Below the pieces are notes generated by a model, which did no database searches, was not told where the DNA came from, and saw only the letters and a program-made list of their open reading frames with translations. From positions 19,827 through 83,826 of the forward strand of contig NZ_JBFRCU010000021.1 of the NCBI RefSeq assembly GCF_052113205.1: DNA of 64,000 bases, written 5' to 3'. Both the position numbers and the translations under genes were made by a program. This document shows, piece after piece, positions 25,820 through 34,521 of the stretch (position 1 is its first letter; every line of letters begins with the position of its first letter). This DNA comes from Inquilinus sp052113205 (lineage in GTDB: Bacteria > Pseudomonadota > Alphaproteobacteria > DSM-16000 > Inquilinaceae).

Positions 25820-27640
25820 ATGGCAAAGCGCCGGAGAAAGGCTCGACTCGAACGCCGGATCGCAGACCACGGCGTGATCGGTAACCTGTTCACCATGGCG
25901 CTCGTCGCGCTCGACGGCACCATCGATTATCTCTGCTGGCCCGACTTCGACAGCCCGAGCCTGTTCGCCGCCTTGCTGGACCATGACGAGGGCGGCGCCT
26001 TTGAGCTGGCTCCGGAGATCGACGGCGCCCGCGTGCTTCAGACCTACCTGCCGGAGAGCAATGTGTTGGTGACCCGCTGGCTGGGGAAGGAGGCCAGCGC
26101 CGAGGTCACCGACCTGATGACCGCGTCCCGCGAGGACGACGAATGGGTCTTCCGGCTGATCCGCCGCATCCGGGTCACCCGCGGCACGGTCCGGCTGCGG
26201 CTGCGCTGCGCCCCGCGCTTCGACTATGCCCGGCACAAGCCGAAGGTGACGGTGCGCAAGGGCGAGGCCGTGTTCTCGGCCGCGCCGGGGCCTGTCCTGC
26301 GGCTGTGGGGTCCGGTCCGCTTCTCCCGGCGCAAGGCCGGGGCCGAGGCCACCTTCACCCTCGAGGCCGACGAGGCGCTGGACCTGGTGCTGGACGAGGC
26401 CGGCACCGGGAAGCCGGACGCCGACGCGCTGGAGCGCATCGTCGCCGAGAGCGTCTGCGATTGGCAGGCCTGGGCCGCCAAATCGAGCTACAAGGGGCGA
26501 TGGCGGGACGCCGTCACCCGCTCTGCCCTCGTGCTGAAGCTGATGACATCGCGCCGTCATGGGTCGATCGCGGCCGCCGCAACCTTCGGCCTGCCCGAGA
26601 CACCGGGCGGGCTGCGAAACTGGGACTATCGGGCGACCTGGGTCCGCGACGCCTCCTTCACCGTCTACGCCCTGATGCGCCTGGGCTATCAGGACGAGGC
26701 GATGGCCTTCACGCGCTGGGTCGCCGATCGCGCGGCCGACTGCCCGGACGGCCGGCTGCAGGTGATGTACGCCATGGACGGCGGCATCGTGCAGCAGGAG
26801 ACGGCGCTGCCGCATCTTGCCGGCCATGGCGGCGCCCGGCCGGTGCGGATCGGCAACGACGCGGCCGGCCAGCTGCAGCTCGACATCTACGGCGCCCTGC
26901 TCGATTCGATCTATCTCAGCAACAAGTACGGCGACGCCATCTCCCACGCCGACTGGCATGGTGTGCGCGGCGTCGTCGACTATGTCTGCGCCCATTGGCA
27001 GCGGCCGGACGCAGGCATCTGGGAGATGCGCAGCGCGCCGATCGAGCATCTGCATTCCCGGCTGATGTGCTGGGTCGCGGTCGACCGGGCCATCCGGCTG
27101 GCCAGCAAACGGTCGCTGAGCGCGCCCTTCGAACGATGGCTCCGGGCGCGGAACGAGATCAGCGAGGACATCTGGAGCACCTTCTGGAACGACGAAGCCG
27201 GGCACTTCGTGCGCAGCAAGGGCGGCCGCGACCTGGACGGGGCGATGCTGATGATGCCGCTGGTGCGCTTCGTCGGGGCCACAGACCCGGCTTGGCTGGC
27301 CACGCTCGACGCCATCGGCGACCAGCTGGCCGATGACGGGCTGGTGATGCGCTACGACCGCGAGGACGGGCTGGACGGCAAGGAAGGGTCCTTCGCCGCC
27401 TGCGCCTTCTGGTATGTCGAGTGTCTGGCCCGTGCCGGCCGGGTGGAGCAGGCCCGCAACAATTTCGAAAAGCTGCTGCTGTACGGCAATCACCTGCAGC
27501 TCTATGCCGAGGAGTTCGACGTCCGCGCCGAGTTCCTGGGCAACTTCCCGCAGGCCCTGACCCATCTGGCCCTGATCAGCGCAGCCTTCACCCTGGACCG
27601 GGCGCTGGACGGCATGCAGGGAGAGCAGTGGCGGGCCTGA
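25820..27640 (+). CDS. glycoside hydrolase family 15 protein
   Basis: A 606-aa GH15 enzyme (glucoamylase/trehalase-like), cytoplasmic with no signal peptide. An N-terminal beta-sandwich (IADHGVIGNLFTMALVALDG, YLCWPDFDSPSLFAALLD) precedes the alpha6/alpha6 catalytic barrel with GGLRNWDYRATWVRDASFT and the acidic KEGSFAACAFWYVECLA region near the C-terminus. Length is typical. Bacterial proteins of this shape commonly hydrolyse trehalose or small glucosides. Alone on this strand, meeting the receiver gene convergently. Confidence 0.92.
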   Translation: MAKRRRKARLERRIADHGVIGNLFTMALVALDGTIDYLCWPDFDSPSLFAALLDHDEGGAFELAPEIDGARVLQTYLPESNVLVTRWLGKEASAEVTDLMTASREDDEWVFRLIRRIRVTRGTVRLRLRCAPRFDYARHKPKVTVRKGEAVFSAAPGPVLRLWGPVRFSRRKAGAEATFTLEADEALDLVLDEAGTGKPDADALERIVAESVCDWQAWAAKSSYKGRWRDAVTRSALVLKLMTSRRHGSIAAAATFGLPETPGGLRNWDYRATWVRDASFTVYALMRLGYQDEAMAFTRWVADRAADCPDGRLQVMYAMDGGIVQQETALPHLAGHGGARPVRIGNDAAGQLQLDIYGALLDSIYLSNKYGDAISHADWHGVRGVVDYVCAHWQRPDAGIWEMRSAPIEHLHSRLMCWVAVDRAIRLASKRSLSAPFERWLRARNEISEDIWSTFWNDEAGHFVRSKGGRDLDGAMLMMPLVRFVGATDPAWLATLDAIGDQLADDGLVMRYDREDGLDGKEGSFAACAFWYVECLARAGRVEQARNNFEKLLLYGNHLQLYAEEFDVRAEFLGNFPQALTHLALISAAFTLDRALDGMQGEQWRA

Positions 27641-27660
27641 GCCTCGTCGGGGGCCGACGC

Positions 27661-28017
27661 CTATCCGCCGGTCGCCAGCAGCAACCGCACGGTCGAGGCC
27701 AGGGCGTCGGCGGCGTAGGGCTTGCGCAGGGTGGGCAGGTCGGCCGGCACCCCGTCCTCGATGCCGTAGCCGGTGGTGAACAGCACCTTGAGCGCCGGCC
27801 GCTCGCGCCGCACCTGGACGGCCAGCTCGGCGCCCGACATGCCCGGCAGGCCGACATCGGTGATCAGCAGGTCGAACTCGCCGCCGTCGAGCAGGCGCAG
27901 CGCTTCCGGCCCGTCCGCCGCCTCCGCGACGTCGAAGCCGCCATCGATCAGGGCCTCCACGGCGAGGAGACGCACCAACACGTCGTCCTCGACCAGCAAC
28001 ACACGTCCGCCACACAT
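27661..28017 (-). CDS. single-domain response regulator receiver
   Basis: A 118-aa CheY-like receiver with no output domain. Acidic pocket VLLVEDDVLV, phospho-acceptor Asp in LLITDVGLPGM and the Lys in LRKPYAAD are all present. It starts at the ATG 28015-28017; an upstream TTG at 28041 is possible. It follows two tandem paralogues of unknown family on the same strand after 82 nt, and no kinase gene is adjacent. Such lone receivers often relay or quench phosphate from hybrid kinases. Confidence 0.88.
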   Translation of the reverse strand: MCGGRVLLVEDDVLVRLLAVEALIDGGFDVAEAADGPEALRLLDGGEFDLLITDVGLPGMSGAELAVQVRRERPALKVLFTTGYGIEDGVPADLPTLRKPYAADALASTVRLLLATGG

Positions 28018-28099
28018 CAGTTGGTTGTTCGCTTCCTGCAATCCCGACCCGATTCATGGCGGCAAACCGGGCCGGGGGCAACCCTCCTTCACCGGCTCG

Positions 28100-28597
28100 T
28101 CAGTGGATCGTGGTTCCGGCCGGGACGGTGTGGGCAGCGGCCTCCGGCGGGGGCACCTGGCCGGCCACCGCCGGCAGCACGATGCCGCCATCCTGCAGGG
28201 CGTCCGCCACCGCGGCGAAGGGCCGGCCGCACAGCCGGGTGGCGGCCGGCGTCAGGATGGCGCGGGCCAGGAACGGCACCCACAGCGTCTCGCCCTGCTG
28301 GTGCAGCGCCACGACGTCGAGCAGCAGCCGCTCGTCCTCCGTCACCTGCCGGCAGCGCGGGCAGTTCACCTGGATGGTGCGGCCGGCGCCATTGGCGATG
28401 AAGCCCATCAGGTCGTCCACCGCCTCGGCCGCCGCCGGCGCGCCCTCGTTGCGGAAGGCGGTGCGCAGGTTGGCGAGCACGGGGATGCCGTGGCGATGGC
28501 CGGCGACCCAGGCACGCAGCGCCCACAGCACCAGCGTCTCGGCCCGGGTCAGCGGCGGTGCGCCGGCATCCTCGCAGTCATGCGCCTCGTCGCTCAT
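28100..28597 (-). CDS. unknown-family protein, paralogue B (with CPRC motif)
   Basis: A 165-aa soluble protein. It shares with its upstream neighbour the blocks ETLVLWALRAWVAG, VTEDERLLLDVVAL and LTPAATRLC, and equal length. Unlike that copy it keeps a full Cys-Pro-x-Cys knuckle (VNCPRCRQVTEDER) at about residues 93-96, suggesting a metal site. The C-terminus is Pro/Ala-rich. The start overlaps the neighbour's stop by 4 nt (ATGA). I do not recognise the family. Confidence 0.72.
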   Translation of the reverse strand: MSDEAHDCEDAGAPPLTRAETLVLWALRAWVAGHRHGIPVLANLRTAFRNEGAPAAAEAVDDLMGFIANGAGRTIQVNCPRCRQVTEDERLLLDVVALHQQGETLWVPFLARAILTPAATRLCGRPFAAVADALQDGGIVLPAVAGQVPPPEAAAHTVPAGTTIH

Positions 28598-29091
28598 GAC
28601 AGCGCCGCCCGGACCAGGCCGAAGGACGGCAGGTTGGCCGGAATCGGAAGCGGCCGGGGCGGCGAGGCCGGCCGCTGCAGGATCATTCCCGCCTCCGCCA
28701 GCAGATCGCCGAGCTCGGCGCACAATCCGGCGGCGGCGCGGCAGGCGGCCGGCGACAGCATGCCGCGCAGCATCAGCGTGCCCGACACGCCGGACTGGCT
28801 GACCGCGACAAGATCCAGGATCCGGCGCTCATCCTCGGTGACAATGAAGGCGCATGGCACGCCGATCTGCACCCGCCGCTCGGCGCCGAAGCCGATGATG
28901 CGGGTCAGCAGGCCGACCCGCTCCGCCGCCGCCTCGGCGCCCACCTTGCGGAAGGCCAGCAGCACCGGATGGTCGGTCGGCGCCCCGGTCTTCAGCCCGA
29001 CGACGCTGAGCCGAAGCGCCCACAGCACCAGCTGCTCGGCAAACGGCAGGGCGCGGCGGTCGCCCGGCTCGGTGATCTGGTCCTCGTCCAT
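28594..29091 (-). CDS. unknown-family protein, paralogue A (CxxC lost)
   Basis: A 165-aa protein homologous along its length to the next gene: EQLVLWALRLSVVG, VTEDERRILDLVAV and LSPAACRAAAGLC align by eye. The Cys pair of paralogue B is reduced to one Cys (GVPCAFIVTEDER). GGAGAG lies 7 nt before the ATG. It is the first gene of the pair and its upstream region contains a Fur-box-like sequence. Function unknown. Confidence 0.72.
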   Translation of the reverse strand: MDEDQITEPGDRRALPFAEQLVLWALRLSVVGLKTGAPTDHPVLLAFRKVGAEAAAERVGLLTRIIGFGAERRVQIGVPCAFIVTEDERRILDLVAVSQSGVSGTLMLRGMLSPAACRAAAGLCAELGDLLAEAGMILQRPASPPRPLPIPANLPSFGLVRAALS

Positions 29092-29124
29092 TCTGGACTC
29101 TCCGTGTCAACGGTCGACTTATTT

Positions 29125-29143
29125 GAGAACGATTATCAATCGC
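29125..29143. promoter_or_regulatory. Fur-box-like sequence in divergent promoter region
   Basis: GAGAACGATTATCAATCGC agrees by hand count with 13 of 19 positions of the Escherichia coli Fur consensus. It lies between the tandem unknown genes and the DUF1223 gene, so it could control either or both. Confidence 0.35.
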
Positions 29144-29226
29144 GAATCAAGCCCTCTTGTGTTCCGGTCGTAACCCGGTGCCGGACCGGACCGAACCGGG
29201 GGCAGGTTTCGCTTCAGGGACAGGAC

Positions 29227-29907
29227 ATGACCCGACCGCTCCTCGCCGGCCTGCTCGCCGTAACCGCGCTGTCCGCCGTCCCTGCCGTCGCCGCAGAGAG
29301 GCCGGTGGTGGTGGAGCTGTTCACCTCGCAGGGCTGCTCCTCCTGCCCACCCGCCGACGCGCTGCTGGCGACGCTGGCCGACCGGCCGGAGGTGCTGCCG
29401 CTGGCCTTCCATGTCGACTATTGGAACCGGCTGGGCTGGGTGGACCCGTTCTCGAGCGCCTGGGCCACGGCGCGGCAGGGCGCCTATGCCGCGCAGATGG
29501 GGTCGAGCCAGGTCTACACGCCGCAGGCGGTGGTCGATGGCGGCCGCGATGTCGTCGGCTCCGACCGGGCGGCGCTGGACACGGCGATTGCCGAGGCCCG
29601 ATCCGACCCGTCGGTGCCGCTGACGCTGACCGTGTCGGATGCGGCGCTGCAGGTGGCGGTAGGCCCCGAAGCGCCGGCGGATGCGGTGCTGTGGCTGGTC
29701 GGCTTCGACGACCGGCACGACACGCCGGTGCGGCGGGGCGAGAATGCCGGCCGCACCCTGATCGACCGCAATGTCGTGCGCAGCCTGACCCGGCTGGACG
29801 GCTGGTCGCCTGGCGGCATGATCGCCGCGGCCCGGCCGGAGGGCGATCGGACGGCCGTGCTGCTGCAGGCCGCGGACGGCCGGATCCTGGGGGCGGCCCG
29901 GCTGTAG
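29227..29907 (+). CDS. DUF1223 secreted thioredoxin-fold protein
   Basis: A 226-aa protein. The signal peptide ends PAVAAE near residue 23. The mature start VVVELFTSQGCSSCPPADAL carries the CxxC of the thioredoxin-like DUF1223 family; LAFHVDYWNRLGWVDPF and SSQVYTPQAVVDGG are its other conserved blocks. It is presumably a periplasmic redox protein; its client is unknown. It is convergent with the NrsF gene with 13 nt between stops. Confidence 0.9.
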   Translation: MTRPLLAGLLAVTALSAVPAVAAERPVVVELFTSQGCSSCPPADALLATLADRPEVLPLAFHVDYWNRLGWVDPFSSAWATARQGAYAAQMGSSQVYTPQAVVDGGRDVVGSDRAALDTAIAEARSDPSVPLTLTVSDAALQVAVGPEAPADAVLWLVGFDDRHDTPVRRGENAGRTLIDRNVVRSLTRLDGWSPGGMIAAARPEGDRTAVLLQAADGRILGAARL

Positions 29908-29920
29908 CGGGGCCCTCTGC

Positions 29921-30607
29921 TCAGCCGGCCTGGTTGGCCGGGCGCGGCGCGAACAGGCCGAACAGGCTGCGGTTCAGCAGGGTGCCCAGCCCGACCAGCA
30001 GCGCCACGGCGCCGCCATGCCAGATCAGCACCATCAGCGTCGCCTCGTCGCCATGGAACATCGAGACGCCGCAGGCCGACAGCGCAGCCGCGGCCAGCAT
30101 CCCGCTGGCGATCGTGGGAACCGGGCGCACCGGCCCGGCAAGTCGCAGCATCGCCAGCAGCACCACCGACAGCGGGATGCTGATCAGCAGGATCGACCGG
30201 AAGCAGAAAAAGCTGACTCCGAGCGCGAAGCCCTCCGCCCCGTGACGCACCCAATCCGTCAGGCAGCCATAGCCGATCGAGAACAGCCAGAGCGCCACGC
30301 CGGGGAGAGGCAGCAGAGCCCAGGCGCGCGGCCGGTCCGGCAGGCTGATATGGAAGGCGGCAATGGCCGCGAGGATGCCGGTCAGCATCGAGCCCGCCCA
30401 TTCCAGCTGGTAGTGGGTCTCGCCCATCTCCGCCATGAAATCGGGCCGTATGCCGAAGGCCGCAACCACGGTTCCGATCACCAGGGCAGCGACGGCCAGC
30501 CAGAACAGGGCCCGCAGCATCGGCGGCCGCAGCGGGCGCACGGGCTGTGCATCGGCAGCGAGCTGCGCGATCAGGTCCTCGGTGCGAGTGTGCCCCGTCT
30601 CCGTCAT
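29921..30607 (-). CDS. NrsF/DUF1109-type anti-sigma factor
   Basis: A 228-aa inner-membrane protein with six hydrophobic segments and a short cytoplasmic N-terminus (TRTEDLIAQLAADAQPVRPL). This is the topology of the NrsF family that holds SigF-type ECF sigma factors at the membrane. Its ATG overlaps the sigma factor stop by 4 nt, as usual for such pairs. In Caulobacter the NrsF-SigF pair answers metal or oxidative stress; the trigger here is unknown. Confidence 0.85.
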   Translation of the reverse strand: MTETGHTRTEDLIAQLAADAQPVRPLRPPMLRALFWLAVAALVIGTVVAAFGIRPDFMAEMGETHYQLEWAGSMLTGILAAIAAFHISLPDRPRAWALLPLPGVALWLFSIGYGCLTDWVRHGAEGFALGVSFFCFRSILLISIPLSVVLLAMLRLAGPVRPVPTIASGMLAAAALSACGVSMFHGDEATLMVLIWHGGAVALLVGLGTLLNRSLFGLFAPRPANQAG

Positions 30608-31182
30608 TTCGGTCCCAACGCCCCCTTCAGCGCCTTCAGCGCGCGATGCATCGCGACCTTCAGCGCCGGCACCGACGCGCCGCTGGCCGCCGACGCCTCC
30701 TTCAGCGACATGTCCTTCAGCTTCAGAAGCTCGACCGCCTGGCGCTGGCCCGGCGGCAGCTCCGCGATCGCGCGCCGCAGCGTGATCGAATCAGCCTCCA
30801 TGCCCAACTCATTCGTTTCGGGGGCGGCAAAGGTTTCCTGGAATGGTTCGATCGTCGTCTCGCGGCCGGTGGTGCGGATCTGGATGCGCACCCGGTCGAC
30901 GATCCGCCGCCGGGCGATCGCCACCAGCCAGGGCTGGAACGGCCGGGTCGGGTCATAGGTCCGGCGGATGCTGTGCAGGGTCAGCAGCACGTCCTGCACC
31001 GCGTCCTCGGCATCGGCTGGGCGGTGCAGCGACCGGCGGGCCAGCGCCCGCAGATAAGGGGTGATCTCGGTCAGCAGCCGGTGATAGGCGGCCCGGTCGC
31101 CGGCCTGCGCCGCGACCATCAGCGCCGACCAGCCGACGTCCCGCACCACGCCGGACCGGCTGTCCGCGTCGGGTGGGCTCAT
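30604..31182 (-). CDS. ECF sigma factor (SigF-like)
   Basis: A 192-aa ECF sigma factor. Region 2 includes YLRALARRSLHRPADAEDAV, with DVLLTLHSIRRTYDPTRPF beyond it; region 4 includes LPPGQRQAVELLKLKDMSLK, and the C-terminal helix-turn-helix ASGASVPALKVAMHRALKAL. The start at 31180-31182 is chosen because an in-frame opening upstream adds only a Gly/Arg stretch. It is coupled to the downstream anti-sigma gene. No clear autoregulated promoter was identified in the 95 nt upstream. Confidence 0.9.
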   Translation of the reverse strand: MSPPDADSRSGVVRDVGWSALMVAAQAGDRAAYHRLLTEITPYLRALARRSLHRPADAEDAVQDVLLTLHSIRRTYDPTRPFQPWLVAIARRRIVDRVRIQIRTTGRETTIEPFQETFAAPETNELGMEADSITLRRAIAELPPGQRQAVELLKLKDMSLKEASAASGASVPALKVAMHRALKALKGALGPK

Positions 31183-31277
31183 GACAGCGATCGGCGGGGC
31201 AATCCGGACATCGCCGCCGAGACTAGGGCCCCGGCCCATGCCAGGCGAGCTAATTTTCCGTCATATTTGAGACTGCG

Positions 31278-32231
31278 CTACCGGCTGCAGACGGCGGCCA
31301 GGTCGCGCAGGCGATCCTTCAGTTCGGGCGCCGCATCCGGCCGCAGCGCCAGCCACAGAGTCTGGGCCTTGAGCCCATCGACCATGCAGCCGCAATAGGC
31401 GTGACACCCCTCGGCACTGCCGCCCCGCTGCTCGCATTGCACTTGGCAGTCGATCAGCAGCGGCGCCGGGTCCGGCGGCGGCGACAGCATCGCCTGCGGG
31501 TCGCGGCCGAGCGCCATGCCGACCAGCAGCAGGAGGCCGATCAGCGCCGGCTGATGGATCAGATAGACGGCCAGGCTATGCCGCCCCACCCAGCGCAGCG
31601 GCCGGCCCAGGATGCCGCCGTCGACGCTGCCGCCCGGGACGTGGGCCCGCAGCCACCACCGGCCCGCGGCAATGCCCAGCAGCACCGGCCCAAACCAGGG
31701 GAACAGCGGCTCGTAGTCGTTGCTGCGCGGCGGCTGGGTGCCCAGCCCGGTCCACAGCAGCCAGGCATGATCGAACAGAGGCGAACGCCACAGGATCGGC
31801 AGCGCGATCACGGCCAGGCCGAGCACGAGATTCACCGGCGGCCGCAGCCGCAGGAACAGCAGGCCGAGGATGCTGGTGACCGCAATGCAGTGCAGGATAC
31901 CGAAGAAGATGAACTCATCCGGGATCGCGAACCAGGTCGCAACCGTGACCGCGACGGCACCGGCCACCACCTTGTTCAGCCGGATCGCCCAGCGCCGCCA
32001 GTCGCGCCCCTGCACATGCCACAGCACCAAGCCGACGCCAACCAGGGCCAGGAAGCTGCCGGCGATCAGGTACCGCGCCGCGATCCAGCCGGCGCCGTCC
32101 GCCAGGTCCCAGTCGACGAAGCCGAAGAATCGCAGGTCCCAGGAGAAGTGGTAGAGCGCCATCGCCAGCAGCGCGAGGCCACGGAGCAGGTCGACGGCCG
32201 GCAGGCGGCCGGGGCGCGGGGAGTCCGACAT
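31278..32231 (-). CDS. DUF1624 membrane protein with Cys-rich C-terminal tail
   Basis: A 317-aa protein whose first ~250 residues have the seven or more membrane segments of DUF1624, related to heparan-alpha-glucosaminide N-acetyltransferase (VDLLRGLALLAMALYHFSWD at the start). The last ~65 residues, after MLSPPPDPAPLL, add DCQVQCEQRGGSAEGCHAYC and further Cys, not part of the usual family. It is third in an operon behind aminotransferase and FkbM genes with gaps of 13 and 10 nt. It probably acylates or transports acyl groups for an envelope sugar (inference). Confidence 0.82.
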   Translation of the reverse strand: MSDSPRPGRLPAVDLLRGLALLAMALYHFSWDLRFFGFVDWDLADGAGWIAARYLIAGSFLALVGVGLVLWHVQGRDWRRWAIRLNKVVAGAVAVTVATWFAIPDEFIFFGILHCIAVTSILGLLFLRLRPPVNLVLGLAVIALPILWRSPLFDHAWLLWTGLGTQPPRSNDYEPLFPWFGPVLLGIAAGRWWLRAHVPGGSVDGGILGRPLRWVGRHSLAVYLIHQPALIGLLLLVGMALGRDPQAMLSPPPDPAPLLIDCQVQCEQRGGSAEGCHAYCGCMVDGLKAQTLWLALRPDAAPELKDRLRDLAAVCSR

Positions 32232-32241
32232 CGGGTTCGGG

Positions 32242-32925
32242 CTAGCCCGGCCGCACGAACACGCCGTCCATGCCGATCAACCGGGCGGTGCGGCGGTTGA
32301 AGTAGCCGGGGATGAACAGCGCCGGCACGAAGCCGAGCTCGGCCATGTGCTGGATGGTGTCGCGATAGGACGGCTCGCCGTCATAGACCGGCACGATCGA
32401 CAGCTCCATCTGCACCGCGGCGATGCGCGGCAGCACGCCGCGCGCGCCGTCCAACACCCGGCGCTCGGTGCCCTGGGTGTCGATCTTCAGCAGCACCCGA
32501 TCGTCCGGCCGGGCGTGGCGGGGGAAGATCCGCTCCAGCCGCGCCTGCGACGCCACCTCGGTGCCGACATAGGCCGAACCATCGAGCAGATCCGCCATCT
32601 CCGCGGTGAAATCGAGCACCGAGCTCATGTCGCTCTCGCCCGACACCTGCAGCGTCACCGGCGTGTCGCCGTCGCCCAGCGCCAGCCGCGATTCGACCGT
32701 CCAGTCCGGATCGCCGGCGGCCGCCGCGGTCAGCGCGGCATGGGCGGCGGACAGCGGCTCGACCGAGACGATCCGCCCGGCATAGCCGCCGCGCCGCAGC
32801 CGCCGCGCGTATTGGCCGACATTGGCGCCGACGTCGAACACCAGGGTGATGCCCTGGTGCTCGAGCACCCGGACCAGGTTGCGCGTGTCCTTGGAGACCG
32901 GCTCGGGCGGAACGGTGTCGCTCAT
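32242..32925 (-). CDS. FkbM-family methyltransferase
   Basis: A 227-aa SAM-dependent methyltransferase of the FkbM type. Motif I is LVFDVGANVGQYARRLRRGG, the acidic loop is IVSVEPLSAAH, and VLLKIDTQGTERRVLDGARG is the family signature. Such enzymes O-methylate sugars or polyketide-like glycans. It starts at 32923-32925, 13 nt after the aminotransferase stop, and precedes the DUF1624 gene by 10 nt, which fits a small glycan-modifying operon. Confidence 0.88.
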   Translation of the reverse strand: MSDTVPPEPVSKDTRNLVRVLEHQGITLVFDVGANVGQYARRLRRGGYAGRIVSVEPLSAAHAALTAAAAGDPDWTVESRLALGDGDTPVTLQVSGESDMSSVLDFTAEMADLLDGSAYVGTEVASQARLERIFPRHARPDDRVLLKIDTQGTERRVLDGARGVLPRIAAVQMELSIVPVYDGEPSYRDTIQHMAELGFVPALFIPGYFNRRTARLIGMDGVFVRPG

Positions 32926-32938
32926 CGGCCTGCCGGGC

Positions 32939-33781
32939 TCAGGAGTGAGCCCACTCCCAATACAGCTTGCGGGCCTTGGCGTAGAGCGGCCCGGGCTGCA
33001 GGTGCCGGTCCTCCAGCCGGGTGCAGGGCAGCACCTTGGCGAAGTTGCCGGTCTGGAAGATCTCGTCGGCATCCGCCAGCTCGCCTGGCCGGATCGCGCG
33101 CTCGACCACCTCGACCCCGTCATGACGCAGCAGCTCGATCACCCGGCGGCGGGTGATGCCGGCCAGGAAGGTGCCGTTCGCCGCCGGGGTGTGCACGGCG
33201 CCGTCCTTGGCCATGAAGATGTTGGCGGTGGCGAATTCGGCGACATTGCCGATCGGGTCCAGCATCACCGCATTGGTGAAGCCGCGCTGCTTGGCCTGGC
33301 GCATGGCGAAGCCGGATTGCGGGTACAGGCAGGCGGCCTTGGCCAGGGTCGGCGCCATCTCCGGCGACGGCCGGCGCAGCCCCTGGGCGAAGCAGGCACT
33401 GTCCTCGCCCGGCTGCGGCAGCGGCGAATCGTAGATCGACAGGCAGAAGCGAGTCGCCGCCGGGTCGGGCTCGATCCAGCCGTCCTCGGCCCAGAACATC
33501 GGCCGGATATAGACCGCGGCGTCGGCCGGGAAGCGGCGCAGCCCCTCGCGGGCCAGCGCCTCGATCTCCTCGGCCGGCAAGGTCGCCTCCAGCCCCATGG
33601 CCTTGGCCGAGGCCACGGCCCGGACGCAGTGGCGGTCGAGGTCCGGCGCCACGCCTTCGAAGCCGCGGGCGCCGTCGAAGATGATCGAGGCCATCCAGGC
33701 GGCATGCGTCAGCGGCCCCATGATCGGCGGATTGCCCTCCTGCCAGGAGCCGTCGAGGAAGGTCCACGCTTGTCTCGCCAT
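32939..33781 (-). CDS. class IV aminotransferase (branched-chain type)
   Basis: A 280-aa fold-type IV PLP enzyme. The PLP lysine lies in MAPTLAKAACLYPQSGFAMR, followed by the family signature VAEFATANIFMAKDG and GTFLAGITRRRVIELL. It resembles branched-chain and D-amino-acid aminotransferases; the short LAKAACLYPQS segment differs from the GGNY of standard IlvE, so a noncanonical substrate is possible. First gene of the aminotransferase-FkbM-DUF1624 run. Confidence 0.88.
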   Translation of the reverse strand: MARQAWTFLDGSWQEGNPPIMGPLTHAAWMASIIFDGARGFEGVAPDLDRHCVRAVASAKAMGLEATLPAEEIEALAREGLRRFPADAAVYIRPMFWAEDGWIEPDPAATRFCLSIYDSPLPQPGEDSACFAQGLRRPSPEMAPTLAKAACLYPQSGFAMRQAKQRGFTNAVMLDPIGNVAEFATANIFMAKDGAVHTPAANGTFLAGITRRRVIELLRHDGVEVVERAIRPGELADADEIFQTGNFAKVLPCTRLEDRHLQPGPLYAKARKLYWEWAHS

Positions 33782-33891
33782 GTGTCCGTCCGATCCCGCA
33801 TCGTTTACCGGCGGAGCATAGGCGAGCGGCCGGGCGGCGCCAACACCACCCGGCAGATGGCCCAGCCCTGCGCCCAGTGCAGGGCCTCAGG

Positions 33892-34521
33892 CTATTGGCT
33901 CGACCAGACGATGCGGGCCTTCCAGGCCACGTCGGACAGCTTCAGCGACTGCTGCGCCTGGTCGCCCGACAGCAGTTTGAGATCGATCCGGTTGGCGCTG
34001 ATCCGCACCAGTTCGCCGACCAGGAGCTCACCACCGACCGTCCTGGCCACCACCCGGTCGCCGCGCCGCAGCCCGGCTGCCGGCGAGACGACGACGACGT
34101 CGCCGTCCCGGTAGATCGGCGCCATGTCGTTGCCGGCGATCTCGAGCGCATAGGCGGTGGGATCGGACAGGTTGGGGAAGTCCACCTCGTCCCACCCCTT
34201 GCCGGCCGGGCGGCCCGCATCGTCGAACAGCCCGTTGGCGGCGGCCTGGGCATGGCCGACGACCGGGATGCGGCGGGCCGGCAGGCCCGAACCGTCGTCG
34301 ATCAGCCGCACGAAGGCGGCGATCGAGCTGCCGGTCGCGTCCAGGATCTTCGAGATGCTTTCGGTCGATGGCCAGCGCAGCTTGCCGTCGCTCGACTGGC
34401 GCTTGCTGGGATTGAAGGTCGTGGGGTCGAGTCCCGAGCGGCGTGCGAGGCCGGAGGCGGACAACCCGTTGAGCTTGGCGAGACGATCGATCGCCGCCCA
34501 GATGTCGGCGTGCTTCAGCAT
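33892..34521 (-). CDS. XRE/S24-type repressor lacking the peptidase dyad
   Basis: A 209-aa LexA/cI-like protein. The N-terminal helix-turn-helix includes LSASGLARRSGLDPTTFNPS; the C-terminal domain is the S24 beta fold with IAGNDMAPIYRDGDVVVVSP. Active members have Ser in a GDSM-type turn and a Lys after the next strands. Here the turn reads GNDM and the lysine position (RVVARTVGG) is Arg, so self-cleavage looks impossible. The start at 34519-34521 has GGGAGA upstream; an ATG 54 nt earlier is also possible. It is a single-domain regulator, not part of a visible prophage. Confidence 0.85.
   Translation of the reverse strand: MLKHADIWAAIDRLAKLNGLSASGLARRSGLDPTTFNPSKRQSSDGKLRWPSTESISKILDATGSSIAAFVRLIDDGSGLPARRIPVVGHAQAAANGLFDDAGRPAGKGWDEVDFPNLSDPTAYALEIAGNDMAPIYRDGDVVVVSPAAGLRRGDRVVARTVGGELLVGELVRISANRIDLKLLSGDQAQQSLKLSDVAWKARIVWSSQ

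Noticed and set aside
25733..28081. A 782-codon minus-strand frame opposite GH15
   Set aside because: Antisense to the well-supported GH15 gene and overlapping the receiver gene in another frame.
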